Below, in pieces: positions 42,300-49,473 of a stretch of DNA of 64,000 nt. The notes under the pieces are model-generated. The model did no database searches, was not told where the DNA came from, and saw only the letters and a program-made list of their open reading frames with translations. The position numbers and the translations under genes are program-made. This stretch comes from UBA8516 sp035455245 (GTDB lineage Archaea > Thermoproteota > Nitrososphaeria > Nitrososphaerales > Nitrosopumilaceae): positions 1 through 64,000 of the forward strand of contig DATIFN010000016.1 of assembly GCA_035455245.1 (NCBI GenBank). Reading direction: 5' to 3'. Every line of letters starts with the position of its first letter. The stretch's first letter is position 1.

Positions 42300-42776
42300 C
42301 TACTCTTTCTTCGATTTATTGTAATACAAACAATTCCAAGCCAGCTCATCGTCTTTTACCTGACTTTCTTGCAAAAATTTAATGTCAGTTACAACCTTTT
42401 TCTTTTTAAAAAGCTCTATAGGAGACGACTCGTTTTTTTCCCGGTATATTCCCATTCTAAGATAGGCTTGCCCTTCATGACCTCTTTTAAATCGTTCATA
42501 GTGTTCTGATTTTTTTAATACTTTGAAAAAAGATTTGTTAGATTCTGGAAAAGGAGAATTGCCTCCCATTACAAACCAATAATCATCGTTTACTTCTACA
42601 AATCTTATCTTAATGGTTGGGTCTACCCACCATTTTATCACACGTTCCCAAATTTGGTTTGCTTTTTTTTTGTCTGTAAATATTGGGAACACATTCATCC
42701 TTAAATCATAAAATCTATATCCGACTCCAAGAAAGTCATCTGTCCATGGGATCGCAGGCTTTGACAATGAAAACAA
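42300..42776 (-). CDS. Hypothetical protein (158 aa)
   Basis: The 158-residue soluble product is rich in aromatic and charged residues (ERVIKWWVDPTIKIRFVEVN; KKSEHYERFKRGHEGQAYLR). It has one cysteine and no membrane segment. It lies 31 bases upstream of the YkgJ gene on the same strand, so it may be co-expressed with it. No family is recognised. Confidence 0.6.
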   Translation of the reverse strand: MFSLSKPAIPWTDDFLGVGYRFYDLRMNVFPIFTDKKKANQIWERVIKWWVDPTIKIRFVEVNDDYWFVMGGNSPFPESNKSFFKVLKKSEHYERFKRGHEGQAYLRMGIYREKNESSPIELFKKKKVVTDIKFLQESQVKDDELAWNCLYYNKSKKE

Positions 42777-42845
42777 GACACGAATTTCGATATTTATCTG
42801 ATCTGAGTAATACCCTTATATCACCTCATTATACAAATTTTAGAT

Positions 42846-43127
42846 ATGGTAGCTTATAGAACAAGTATGCAGATAGTAAGTGACTTACTTACAGTTACCG
42901 AACAAAGTGGAGCAAGTGGCATTAACGTAACTTCACTTTTAACAAAAGCAAATCTTTCACACTCAAGACTGGGAAAATTTCTGAATAACCTTACCGGAGC
43001 TGGTCTTATTAACAAAATAGAGTTTGATGGAAAGCATGTTTTTGTTATAACTTCAAAAGGTAGACAATATATGGAATCATACAAAAGTTTCCAGAATCTT
43101 GCAGATTCCTTTGGTCTAGACCTCTAA
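42846..43127 (+). CDS. Archaeal winged-helix regulator (93 aa)
   Basis: The 93-residue protein is a winged helix with LTKANLSHSRLGKFLNNLTG as recognition helix region and VFVITSKGRQYMESYKSFQN after the wing. It is a paralogue of the 96-residue protein at 35389. The ATG at 42846 follows AT-rich sequence with a TATA-like box about 25 bases upstream. It is probably a transcription factor with unknown targets. Confidence 0.8.
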   Translation: MVAYRTSMQIVSDLLTVTEQSGASGINVTSLLTKANLSHSRLGKFLNNLTGAGLINKIEFDGKHVFVITSKGRQYMESYKSFQNLADSFGLDL

Positions 43128-43292
43128 TCATTTTTTAGATTTTCTTTCCTTTCTTCTCTGTTTTGCGTCAAATAATATCAAAAGGATCGCACCACCAAGC
43201 AACATGTAGAAGATTGGAATTCGATTTCCCACAAGTGCGAGTGCCATACCTGATATCAAAAAAATCAAGATGATTATTAGATACTTTTCCAT
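43128..43292 (-). CDS. Small membrane protein (54 aa)
   Basis: The 54-residue protein has two hydrophobic segments (YLIIILIFLISGMALALVG; IFYMLLGGAILLILF) and a basic tail RRKERKSKK. The start is ATG at 43292, with a TATA-like stretch about 27 bases upstream. The frame is open to an ATG at 43364, which overlaps the divergent gene and is less likely. Confidence 0.55.
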   Translation of the reverse strand: MEKYLIIILIFLISGMALALVGNRIPIFYMLLGGAILLILFDAKQRRKERKSKK

Positions 43293-43329
43293 GTAAGAAT
43301 GGAAACTCAAAACAATATATCCTTTTGAG

Positions 43330-43527
43330 GTGGACGATCTTGTATTCAAAGAAATGAACATCAAAATACTTGAGATTATTGGATTTGCACTAATAGGGGC
43401 AATGATTTATGCATTGTTTGGTGGAGGAAAAGATGGTCCTATATGGTCAATTTTTTGGCCATGTGCAGTAGGAGTTGTTGCGATCAATGTGTATCGCACA
43501 AAAAAGAAAAAACTGGCAAAAAAATAA
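43330..43527 (+). CDS. Small membrane protein (65 aa)
   Basis: The 65-residue protein has one or two hydrophobic stretches (ILEIIGFALIGAMIYALFG; IWSIFWPCAVGVVAINVY) and ends in KKKKLAKK. The start is GTG at 43330, or ATG at 43354. It diverges from the 54-residue membrane protein. No family is recognised. Confidence 0.55.
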   Translation: MDDLVFKEMNIKILEIIGFALIGAMIYALFGGGKDGPIWSIFWPCAVGVVAINVYRTKKKKLAKK

Positions 43528-43657
43528 TTTTCAGAATAAATTTTTTGCAATCTATGATTTTGTTTAAAACAAAATAATTGTTTTATTAAAAAAGTAATTA
43601 CAAAAAAGAGGATCGACAGATCTATAAAGGCGTGTTTCTTCGTTAGTAAGAGAGAAC

Positions 43658-43753
43658 ATGACTGATATTTCTAGATGGTGGCGTGGTTTAGGACAAGAAT
43701 TAGAAATTGATCTTGAGAGCCAAGACGGTTTTAATGAAGATGTTTCAGCATAG
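43658..43753 (+). CDS. Possible microprotein (31 aa)
   Basis: The 31-residue ATG frame begins MTDISRWWRGLGQELEIDLE. It has an SD-like AGAGAGAA before the start and a TATA-like box (TCTATAAAG near 43620-43628) upstream. It could be a small helical peptide, but there is no supporting family. Confidence 0.4.
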   Translation: MTDISRWWRGLGQELEIDLESQDGFNEDVSA

Positions 43754-43833
43754 ATTTTTTGCATTTTAATTATAATTTGCAAAGATATCTTTAAATTATA
43801 TCAAAAGATGGATTTTAGAAAGAGAGTGTTTGG

Positions 43834-44415
43834 ATGACAGAAAAAACCGATGTAGTTGGAATTAATGTATTAAACCAAAACGGCGCAAACGTAGACGAAA
43901 TCACAAAATTGTTAGTCTATAACGCATCGGTGGAATTCACAGCATACTATTACTTTACACTACTGAGAACCCACTGCACAGGCATGGAAGGCGAAGGAAT
44001 CAAAGGGGTAATCGAGGATGCCAGGCTTGAGGATCTAAGTCACTTTGAATCATGCATTGAAAGAATCCACCAACTTGGAGGAACTCTTCCTATCGATGCT
44101 ATTGATTTTATTAAAATGTCAGGCTGCGAGTTTTTACAGTTACCAAAAAACAGAACTGATTTAAAATCAATCCTAGAAAAATGTCTAAAAGCTGAACAAG
44201 GAGCAATTGTAAACTGGAACAAGATGTGCAATCTGACCCTAGGTAAAGATCCTACAACTTACGATATTGCAAAAGATATTCTGGCTGAGGAGATCGAACA
44301 TGAAGCGTGGTTCTTAGAATTATTATATGGCAGACCATCTGGACACATGCGAAGAAAATATTCTGGAGAAAGACCACATACTCGTAGGCATTCCAGATCA
44401 TTAGATCATCTATAA
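43834..44415 (+). CDS. DPS-like (DPSL) ferritin-superfamily protein
   Basis: The 193-residue protein has a four-helix ferritin-like bundle. Helix A has LLVYNASVEFTAYYYFTLLR (E34), helix B has EDARLEDLSHFESCIERIH (E, H pairs), and helix D has DILAEEIEHEAWFLELLYG (E-E-x-H-E). It also has five cysteines (in LRTHCTG, FESCIE, SGCEF, EKCLK and NKMCNL), reminiscent of the thiol pair of DPSL thioferritins. It probably oxidises and stores iron and protects from peroxide. The basic C-terminal tail GERPHTRRHSRSLDHL could touch DNA. Confidence 0.85.
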   Translation: MTEKTDVVGINVLNQNGANVDEITKLLVYNASVEFTAYYYFTLLRTHCTGMEGEGIKGVIEDARLEDLSHFESCIERIHQLGGTLPIDAIDFIKMSGCEFLQLPKNRTDLKSILEKCLKAEQGAIVNWNKMCNLTLGKDPTTYDIAKDILAEEIEHEAWFLELLYGRPSGHMRRKYSGERPHTRRHSRSLDHL

Positions 44416-44449
44416 CAATTAAGAATTAATCATTTCATTTTAGAAATTA

Positions 44450-44523
44450 AGCCTCGAGCGGGATTCGATCCCGCGGCCTAACGCTTACGAGGCGTTCGCT
44501 CTACCAGGCTGAGCTATCGAGGC
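44450..44523 (-). tRNA. tRNA-Thr (CGT)
   Basis: On the minus strand, acceptor GCCTCGA pairs with TCGAGGC, the anticodon stem AACGC/GCGTT encloses CTCGTAA (anticodon CGT), and the T-arm GCGGG/CCCGC holds ATCGAAT. D-arm GCTC/GAGC is normal. No intron. Discriminator T; CCA is not encoded. Confidence 0.93.
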
Positions 44524-44545
44524 AATGGTTCGCTTTCCATCAGAG

Positions 44546-44553
44546 TTTATAAA
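44546..44553 (+). promoter_or_regulatory. TATA box of the glmM-thiL unit
   Basis: TTTATAAA lies 26 bases upstream of the TTG at 44576, marking a leaderless start. It overlaps an in-frame extension of the gene to ATG 44525, which is therefore unlikely. Confidence 0.6.
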
Positions 44554-44575
44554 AAGCCTTTGTGACTTTGATTCA

Positions 44576-45889
44576 TTGAAAGTATCCATCTCCGGTGTGC
44601 GTGGAATTTTTGGTGATGATTTAAACCTTGGCGACATAATGAAATTTTGTAGAAATTTTTCTGTGTTAATAAAATCAAAAAAATGTGTTGTTGCACGTGA
44701 CACAAGACCCTCAAGCAAGATTCTAAGTGAGACCGCAATTGCGTCATTAATGGAAAGAGGAATCGGAGTATACAATCTAGGAATTTCTCCTACACCTGTA
44801 ATTTTTAGAGAAGCAAGAAAATACGGTGCTGGTGTTATGATCACTTCATCACACAATCCTTTACAATGGAATGGTCTGAAATTCATCTTTGAAGGAAGAG
44901 GAATTAATGAATCTGAACTTGAAGAAATTAAAAAACACCATGAATTTTCAAAAGAAAATCTAGGCTCTGAATTGCAAATCAATTCAAGTTACATTTCTGA
45001 AGCAATAAATCTGATTGGTAAGGTGAAAGATGGACCAAAAGTTGCTGTGGATGTTGGAGGAGGAGCAGCTTTTGATGTGGCACCCAATATGCTTCAGAAT
45101 TTAGGATGCAAAGTTATTACAATAAATAAAAAACCAGGAGTTTCTTCACACGGGCCGGATCCTACATCGGAGAACCTCGATGAGTTAATTTCTGCTACAA
45201 AAAAGTGTGAAATTGGATTTGCGTTTGACCTTGACGGGGATAGACTTGTAGTTGTAAAGGATGGAAAGAAACAGGCCCCCGATATTACTTTAGGATTAGG
45301 TGTTTCAAAAGCACTTGAATTAGGATACAAACGGTTTGTTCTCAGTCTTGATACGAGTGTTTCTGTTGAGAAATTTATCAAAGATCATGGAGGTCAAGTT
45401 CACAGATCAAAAGTAGGCGAAGCAAATGTTGTGGATTTGATGATAAAGACAAATTCACAGGCGGGTGGAGAAGGAAGCAGTGCAGGTTTCATCTTACCAG
45501 AGTTTAACATGTGTCGCGATGGTATTTTAACTAGCGGACTGGTTGCCTCTATGCTTAAGACAAATACCTTTTCTGACGTATTGAAATTCATGGAAGGATA
45601 TACACAGTTACGAACCAAAGTTGATGTAAAAGTTGAATTTCATGAAAAAACTTTACAAATTCTACATGAGAAGATGAAAGGCCAATTCAGTCAGTTAATT
45701 ACTATCGATGGGATAAAGGCCATTATAGATGACGACAGTTGGGTACTGGTAAGACAATCAAATACAGAAAATATTGTACGAATATCTGCAGAATCAACAA
45801 ATTTAGCAAAGGCAAGATCTATTCAAAAACAAATTTCAGAGTTGATAAAACAAAGCTATGACCAAGCTAGACGAAGCAAAAATAATTAA
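44576..45889 (+). CDS. glmM: Phosphoglucosamine mutase / phosphomannomutase
   Basis: The 437-residue protein has the alpha-D-phosphohexomutase signatures: active-site serine MITSSHNPLQWNG, metal site FAFDLDGDRLVVV, sugar-binding GGEGSSAGFILPEF and phosphate site RISAESTNLAKARS. It exchanges phosphate between C1 and C6 of glucosamine or mannose for glycan precursors. The start is TTG at 44576, chosen from the TATA box spacing and the homologous start KVSISGVRGIFGDD. Its end overlaps thiL by 32 bases. Confidence 0.92.
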   Translation: MKVSISGVRGIFGDDLNLGDIMKFCRNFSVLIKSKKCVVARDTRPSSKILSETAIASLMERGIGVYNLGISPTPVIFREARKYGAGVMITSSHNPLQWNGLKFIFEGRGINESELEEIKKHHEFSKENLGSELQINSSYISEAINLIGKVKDGPKVAVDVGGGAAFDVAPNMLQNLGCKVITINKKPGVSSHGPDPTSENLDELISATKKCEIGFAFDLDGDRLVVVKDGKKQAPDITLGLGVSKALELGYKRFVLSLDTSVSVEKFIKDHGGQVHRSKVGEANVVDLMIKTNSQAGGEGSSAGFILPEFNMCRDGILTSGLVASMLKTNTFSDVLKFMEGYTQLRTKVDVKVEFHEKTLQILHEKMKGQFSQLITIDGIKAIIDDDSWVLVRQSNTENIVRISAESTNLAKARSIQKQISELIKQSYDQARRSKNN

Positions 45890-46814
45890 AATTTTTCAGC
45901 AAAGCTTTGGAAAAGGATCAAAATTTGTTCCTGAAGATGTAGAAATTCTCCGGATTGGAAAGGTACATTTTGTGACTAAATCTGACATGTTAGTCGAAAG
46001 TACTGATGTCCCTCCAGGAATGAAAATAGATGAGATTGCAAGGAAAAGCATGGTTGCCTGTGTAAGTGATTTTTCAGCAAAAGGGATCAAGCCACTGTAT
46101 GCTACGATTTCCCTTGCAATTCCAAGAGGGTTTTCTAAATCCAAAATAATGAAACTGGCCTCTGGATTTAAGAAATCATCCAAAGAATTTTGCATAAAAA
46201 TACTTGGAGGTGATACAAACGAGGGAAAGGAAATAGTTATTGAAGTATCCATGTTTGGGATCGCCCAAAAAATAGTAAATAGAAAGGGCGCAAAGGTTGG
46301 AGATGTTATTGTTACATCTGGCCCATTTGGATATACGGCATCAGGATTAAAGATCATTTTGAATCATTGTAGAGCAAACCCTCAATTTATTAAGAAATCT
46401 AAAAAGCAAGTTTTCGTACCAAAACCAAGACTAAGATTTGGTTTAGCAATTGCGAGATATCTTTCATCATCCATGGATTCAAGTGATGGATTATCCACCA
46501 CTTTAAATGAGATGAGCAGACAAAGCTCCAAGAAATTTGTGATAACAAAACCACCAAGTCCTCATGATGTTGAGAAATTTGCAAAAGCAAATAGAATTAG
46601 ATTTTTGGATCTTGTTTTTAATGGGGGTGAAGAGTATGAGATAGTTGCAACTGTTTCATCAAAGAATTTGCCAAGAGTTAAAAAAATTGCAAGAATTCAA
46701 AAAATTCCATTATTTGTGATAGGACATGTTACAAAGGGAAAAAATGTGATTTATCAACACCAAAATAAAATAACAACCATTGAAGACAGGGGTTGGCTTC
46801 ATTTCAAATCCTAA
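45858..46814 (+). CDS. thiL: Thiamine-monophosphate kinase-like protein
   Basis: The 318-residue protein has the PurM/ThiL fold: FVTKSDMLVESTDVPPGM, ARKSMVACVSDFSAKGIKPL and GGDTNEGKEIVIEV (ATP/metal site), GDVIVTSGPFG and SSMDSSDGLSTTLNEMS. It would phosphorylate TMP to TPP. The start overlaps the end of glmM by 32 bases. Other members of the PurM superfamily are possible, but the motifs favour ThiL. Confidence 0.85.
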   Translation: MTKLDEAKIIKIFQQSFGKGSKFVPEDVEILRIGKVHFVTKSDMLVESTDVPPGMKIDEIARKSMVACVSDFSAKGIKPLYATISLAIPRGFSKSKIMKLASGFKKSSKEFCIKILGGDTNEGKEIVIEVSMFGIAQKIVNRKGAKVGDVIVTSGPFGYTASGLKIILNHCRANPQFIKKSKKQVFVPKPRLRFGLAIARYLSSSMDSSDGLSTTLNEMSRQSSKKFVITKPPSPHDVEKFAKANRIRFLDLVFNGGEEYEIVATVSSKNLPRVKKIARIQKIPLFVIGHVTKGKNVIYQHQNKITTIEDRGWLHFKS

Positions 46815-46844
46815 TGTTTTTTAAACCCATTCAGGGCTTGGAAA

Positions 46845-47249
46845 ATGTTGTCTGAACAGGAAGCCAAAGAAAAATGGGGAGTTGCCCACATTTACAGTAG
46901 TTATAACAATACCATAGTTCACATTACAGACCTCTCAGGGGCCGAAACAGTTGCAATCAGTTCCGGAGGTAGACACGTAAATGCTGACAGGTACGAATCA
47001 TCACCATATGCTGCAATGAAATCCACAGGCGCGGTTGTCGAGGCTGCACATGACAAGGGTTTCACTGGCATGCACATAAGGGTCAGAGCAGTAGGTGGGG
47101 TTGGTGCAAGGGTACCAGGCCCTGGAGCACAGGCTGCCATTAGAGCCTTAGCAAGAGGCGGATTTAAAATTGGACGAATTGACGATGTTACACCGATTCC
47201 TCATGATACAACTCGCAAGAAGGGCGGCAAACGTGGAAGAAGAGTCTAA
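46845..47249 (+). CDS. rps11: Small ribosomal subunit protein S11
   Basis: The 134-residue protein has classical S11 motifs: HIYSSYNNTIVHITDLSGAE, SSGGRHVNADRYESSPYAAM, MHIRVRAVGG and GRIDDVTPIPHDTTRKKGG. S11 sits on the platform of the 30S subunit. Unlike in many archaea it is not next to S13, S4 or RpoD in this window. It converges with the 47246 gene by four bases. Confidence 0.96.
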   Translation: MLSEQEAKEKWGVAHIYSSYNNTIVHITDLSGAETVAISSGGRHVNADRYESSPYAAMKSTGAVVEAAHDKGFTGMHIRVRAVGGVGARVPGPGAQAAIRALARGGFKIGRIDDVTPIPHDTTRKKGGKRGRRV

Positions 47250-47569
47250 TCATCAACAAGTTTCATTCTTATTTTGCAATTTTTTGATTCAAAGAATTTT
47301 GTAACAAAATCTGAAAATTTTTCTTGAAATGCTTTGCCTTTTGTATTCATAATTTGATTTCCAAACTTTTCTTGCATTCCTGCAAGTAATTCATTTTTAA
47401 ATAATATTTTGAAAAAAGACCAACCAAATTTGTCTACCGGATCACTAAGAAGGAAACCATTGTTTACCCCACATGATTCTTGTAGGGATTTCATGACTGA
47501 GGTGACAAGGTCCCGGTCGGTTTCATATTTTGTAGTAGAGATTTCAAAAATTACCGCTTTGTTACTCAT
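47246..47569 (-). CDS. Hypothetical protein (107 aa)
   Basis: The 107-residue protein has no signal or membrane segment. The first half has SNKAVIFEISTTKYETDRDL and the second half has long helices (MQEKFGNQIMNTKGKAFQEK). No family is recognised. It converges with S11 and lies between S11 and the aquaporin gene. Confidence 0.6.
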   Translation of the reverse strand: MSNKAVIFEISTTKYETDRDLVTSVMKSLQESCGVNNGFLLSDPVDKFGWSFFKILFKNELLAGMQEKFGNQIMNTKGKAFQEKFSDFVTKFFESKNCKIRMKLVDD

Positions 47570-47582
47570 GTGCTTTTATTCT

Positions 47583-48260
47583 CTAGCTACTAAATTTGGG
47601 TTTCGAAAATTTTTTTCTGTAAATAAATGCAACTATGAAAGAGCCTACAAAAGGTGCTGACAAGTACAACCACAAATCACCTGTCATTCCAGAAACTATT
47701 GCAGGAGCCAATGAACGAATTGGATTCATGGAAGCTCCAGAAACAGATCCAAAGAAAAATACATCCATCGCCACGGTTCCGGCAATTATGGCGCTAATGA
47801 AAATAGGATGTAATCCCTTTATGTTGATTGCAACAAGTATGCTTCCCATCAAAAATACAGTCACAAGAACTTCAATTCCAAAGAAAAATCCAACAGGATA
47901 TTCATAATTTGGAAAATTTGTTCCCAAGTTTGCAAAATCTCCAAAGATGTATTTTACAAACAGACTACCCAAAAACGCACCAATCGCCTGAGCTACAATA
48001 TATACAAGAATTTGTCTTGCACTGATTAATTTTGCAATAAAACAGGCTATAGTAACAGCTGGATTGAAATGGGCCATGGAAAACCTTCCAAATAAAATTA
48101 TCATTGCACTCAACCCGATAAAATGGATTGCTGAGATGAAACCAATTCCAAAGGTGCCTGCCATAATTGAATCATAAACAATAGAACCCGTTGCGGCAAC
48201 AATCAAACCAAAAGTACCTCCCAGCTCTGCCAAAAATACGACTAAATTTGATTTGCGCAT
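47583..48260 (-). CDS. MIP-family channel (aquaporin/AqpS-like) of an arsenic-type cluster
   Basis: The 225-residue protein has six transmembrane segments and the two half-helix motifs of the MIP family, HFNPAVTIACF and ASMNPIRSLAP. The second NPA is changed to NPI. Together with ArsC and ArsR next door, this resembles the AqpS system of Sinorhizobium, in which arsenite formed by ArsC leaves through an aquaglyceroporin. The ATG at 48260 lies four bases after the arsC stop; an ATG at 48287 is an alternative. It has an ordinary start-site context. Arsenite transport is inferred from neighbours. Confidence 0.82.
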   Translation of the reverse strand: MRKSNLVVFLAELGGTFGLIVAATGSIVYDSIMAGTFGIGFISAIHFIGLSAMIILFGRFSMAHFNPAVTIACFIAKLISARQILVYIVAQAIGAFLGSLFVKYIFGDFANLGTNFPNYEYPVGFFFGIEVLVTVFLMGSILVAINIKGLHPIFISAIIAGTVAMDVFFFGSVSGASMNPIRSLAPAIVSGMTGDLWLYLSAPFVGSFIVAFIYRKKFSKPKFSS

Positions 48261-48264
48261 CAGA

Positions 48265-48672
48265 TTACCTTTCGAGATTTTTGACAAGTTCCTTTACTTT
48301 GACTTCGATCTGGTCGCGGATCTTACGCACTTCATCAATCGATTTTCCTTTTGGATCAGGTATTTTCCAGTCAATTACATTATCAAGAAACAATGCTGGA
48401 CATGATTCTTTATCCATGCAACCCATGTTTATTATTTTAGTAGATTTTTGCATCATCTCTTCTGAGATAGTCTTAGGGATCTGTTTACTGATGTCAATAC
48501 CAACTTCTTTCATCGCTTTAATTGCCAACGGGTTTGTTTCACTGACAGGTTGTGTACCTGCACTGATTGGTTGATATTCAGATGTAGCATATTTTCTAAA
48601 GAATCCCTCTGCAATCTGACTTCTTCCCGCATTTTCTACACATACAAAAAGTATTTTTTTGGTTTCAGACAT
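48265..48672 (-). CDS. arsC: Arsenate reductase (LMW-phosphatase fold)
   Basis: The 135-residue protein has the active-site loop FVCVENAGRSQIAEGF (C-x5-R-S) and the downstream cysteine pair in NMGCMDKESCP that shuttles a disulfide, as in thioredoxin-coupled ArsC. It reduces arsenate to arsenite. It is the upstream gene of arsC-aqp and diverges from arsR across a 42-base promoter. Confidence 0.9.
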   Translation of the reverse strand: MSETKKILFVCVENAGRSQIAEGFFRKYATSEYQPISAGTQPVSETNPLAIKAMKEVGIDISKQIPKTISEEMMQKSTKIINMGCMDKESCPALFLDNVIDWKIPDPKGKSIDEVRKIRDQIEVKVKELVKNLER

Positions 48673-48684
48673 GGAGATATGAAT

Positions 48685-48716
48685 AAATATTGGTTTATAT
48701 AAATATCGGTTAATAT
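48685..48716. repeat. Two tandem 16-base repeats in the arsC/arsR promoter
   Basis: AAATATTGGTTTATAT (48685-48700) is followed directly by AAATATCGGTTAATAT (48701-48716), matching at 14 of 16 positions. They fill the whole divergent promoter, and both TATA-like boxes lie within them. The arsR start (48715) overlaps the end of the second copy. The arrangement fits an ArsR operator. Confidence 0.6.
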
Positions 48717-49017
48717 GAACAGCTTGACCCTACTCAAATGCATCTGTGATGAAACCCGCTTTCACATTCTTGAATTGCTTCAAAAACACAAAGAATTATG
48801 CGTAAACGACTTGGTCATAGACTTGAAAAAGGATCAGCCTTTGATATCTCATCATCTAAAGGCATTAAAACAATGTGGCATAATACGTTCAAGAGAAAAT
48901 GGAAAAATGACAATGTATAGTATTGGCAGTACAGAAATCTCCAGACTTATTAATGATATTACAAAGGCAAGCAAAAAAATTGTAACAATATGTACTGATC
49001 CCGCCTGCTGTCCTTGA
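48715..49017 (+). CDS. arsR: ArsR-family metalloregulator
   Basis: The 100-residue protein is a winged helix: CICDETRFHILELLQKHKEL, then QPLISHHLKALKQCGIIRSR, and RENGKMTMYSIG wing. The ArsR-type cysteine lies in KELCVNDL (C28), and the C-terminus has CTDPACCP. These could bind As(III) or Sb(III). It would repress the arsC-aqp operon and itself until metalloid binds. Confidence 0.87.
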   Translation: MNSLTLLKCICDETRFHILELLQKHKELCVNDLVIDLKKDQPLISHHLKALKQCGIIRSRENGKMTMYSIGSTEISRLINDITKASKKIVTICTDPACCP

Positions 49018-49032
49018 GATAATAATTTTTGA

Positions 49033-49473
49033 TTACCTATCGGTTTGATTTTCTGAACTTTCTTTTGAAGATGTGCTTTCCTTTAGCTTGTCAGACCAGG
49101 AAACAAGCTTTCCATCTTGTTCTACTTTGATTGTAGTAGCTACACGAACACGAATACCAATAGACCTGAAAAGCGTGAGTAATTTTCCACCATCAATTGT
49201 TTCTGTGACTTCGCCAGATTGAATGAGTTCTGCAAGCTTGTCTACAACCATTTTGGTTTCGTCTGGAAATTGAGATTCTGCGGTTTGTAGAACTTCTAGA
49301 CCACGATAACCGAGATGTTTAATTAGAATCTCTCTTGGAGTTGGTGCAGTAGTTTTTTGATCCTGTTTTATTGCTTTTAGCTCTTCTTGTTTTTGTTGTA
49401 AGGAGATATTTTTTTGCATCTCAAGCAAGCGTTTTGCCTTGAGAAGCTCTAACTCTTTGTCTTCTTCGCTCAT
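49033..49473 (-). CDS. PDCD5-family DNA-binding protein
   Basis: The 146-residue protein has the PDCD5 layout: a charged helical N-terminus (EEDKELELLKAKRLLEMQKN), a TPREILIKHLGYRGLEVLQT core and VDKLAELIQSGEVTETIDGG, then an extra tail ending in ESSENQTDR. Family members bind DNA and are widespread in archaea and eukaryotes. It is longer than the usual 110-125 residues because of this tail. It starts within the rtcB stop (overlap four bases). Confidence 0.85.
   Translation of the reverse strand: MSEEDKELELLKAKRLLEMQKNISLQQKQEELKAIKQDQKTTAPTPREILIKHLGYRGLEVLQTAESQFPDETKMVVDKLAELIQSGEVTETIDGGKLLTLFRSIGIRVRVATTIKVEQDGKLVSWSDKLKESTSSKESSENQTDR

Noticed and set aside
45896..46357. 153-residue minus-strand frame inside thiL
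   Set aside because: It is antisense to conserved ThiL coding sequence, with no conserved motif of its own.
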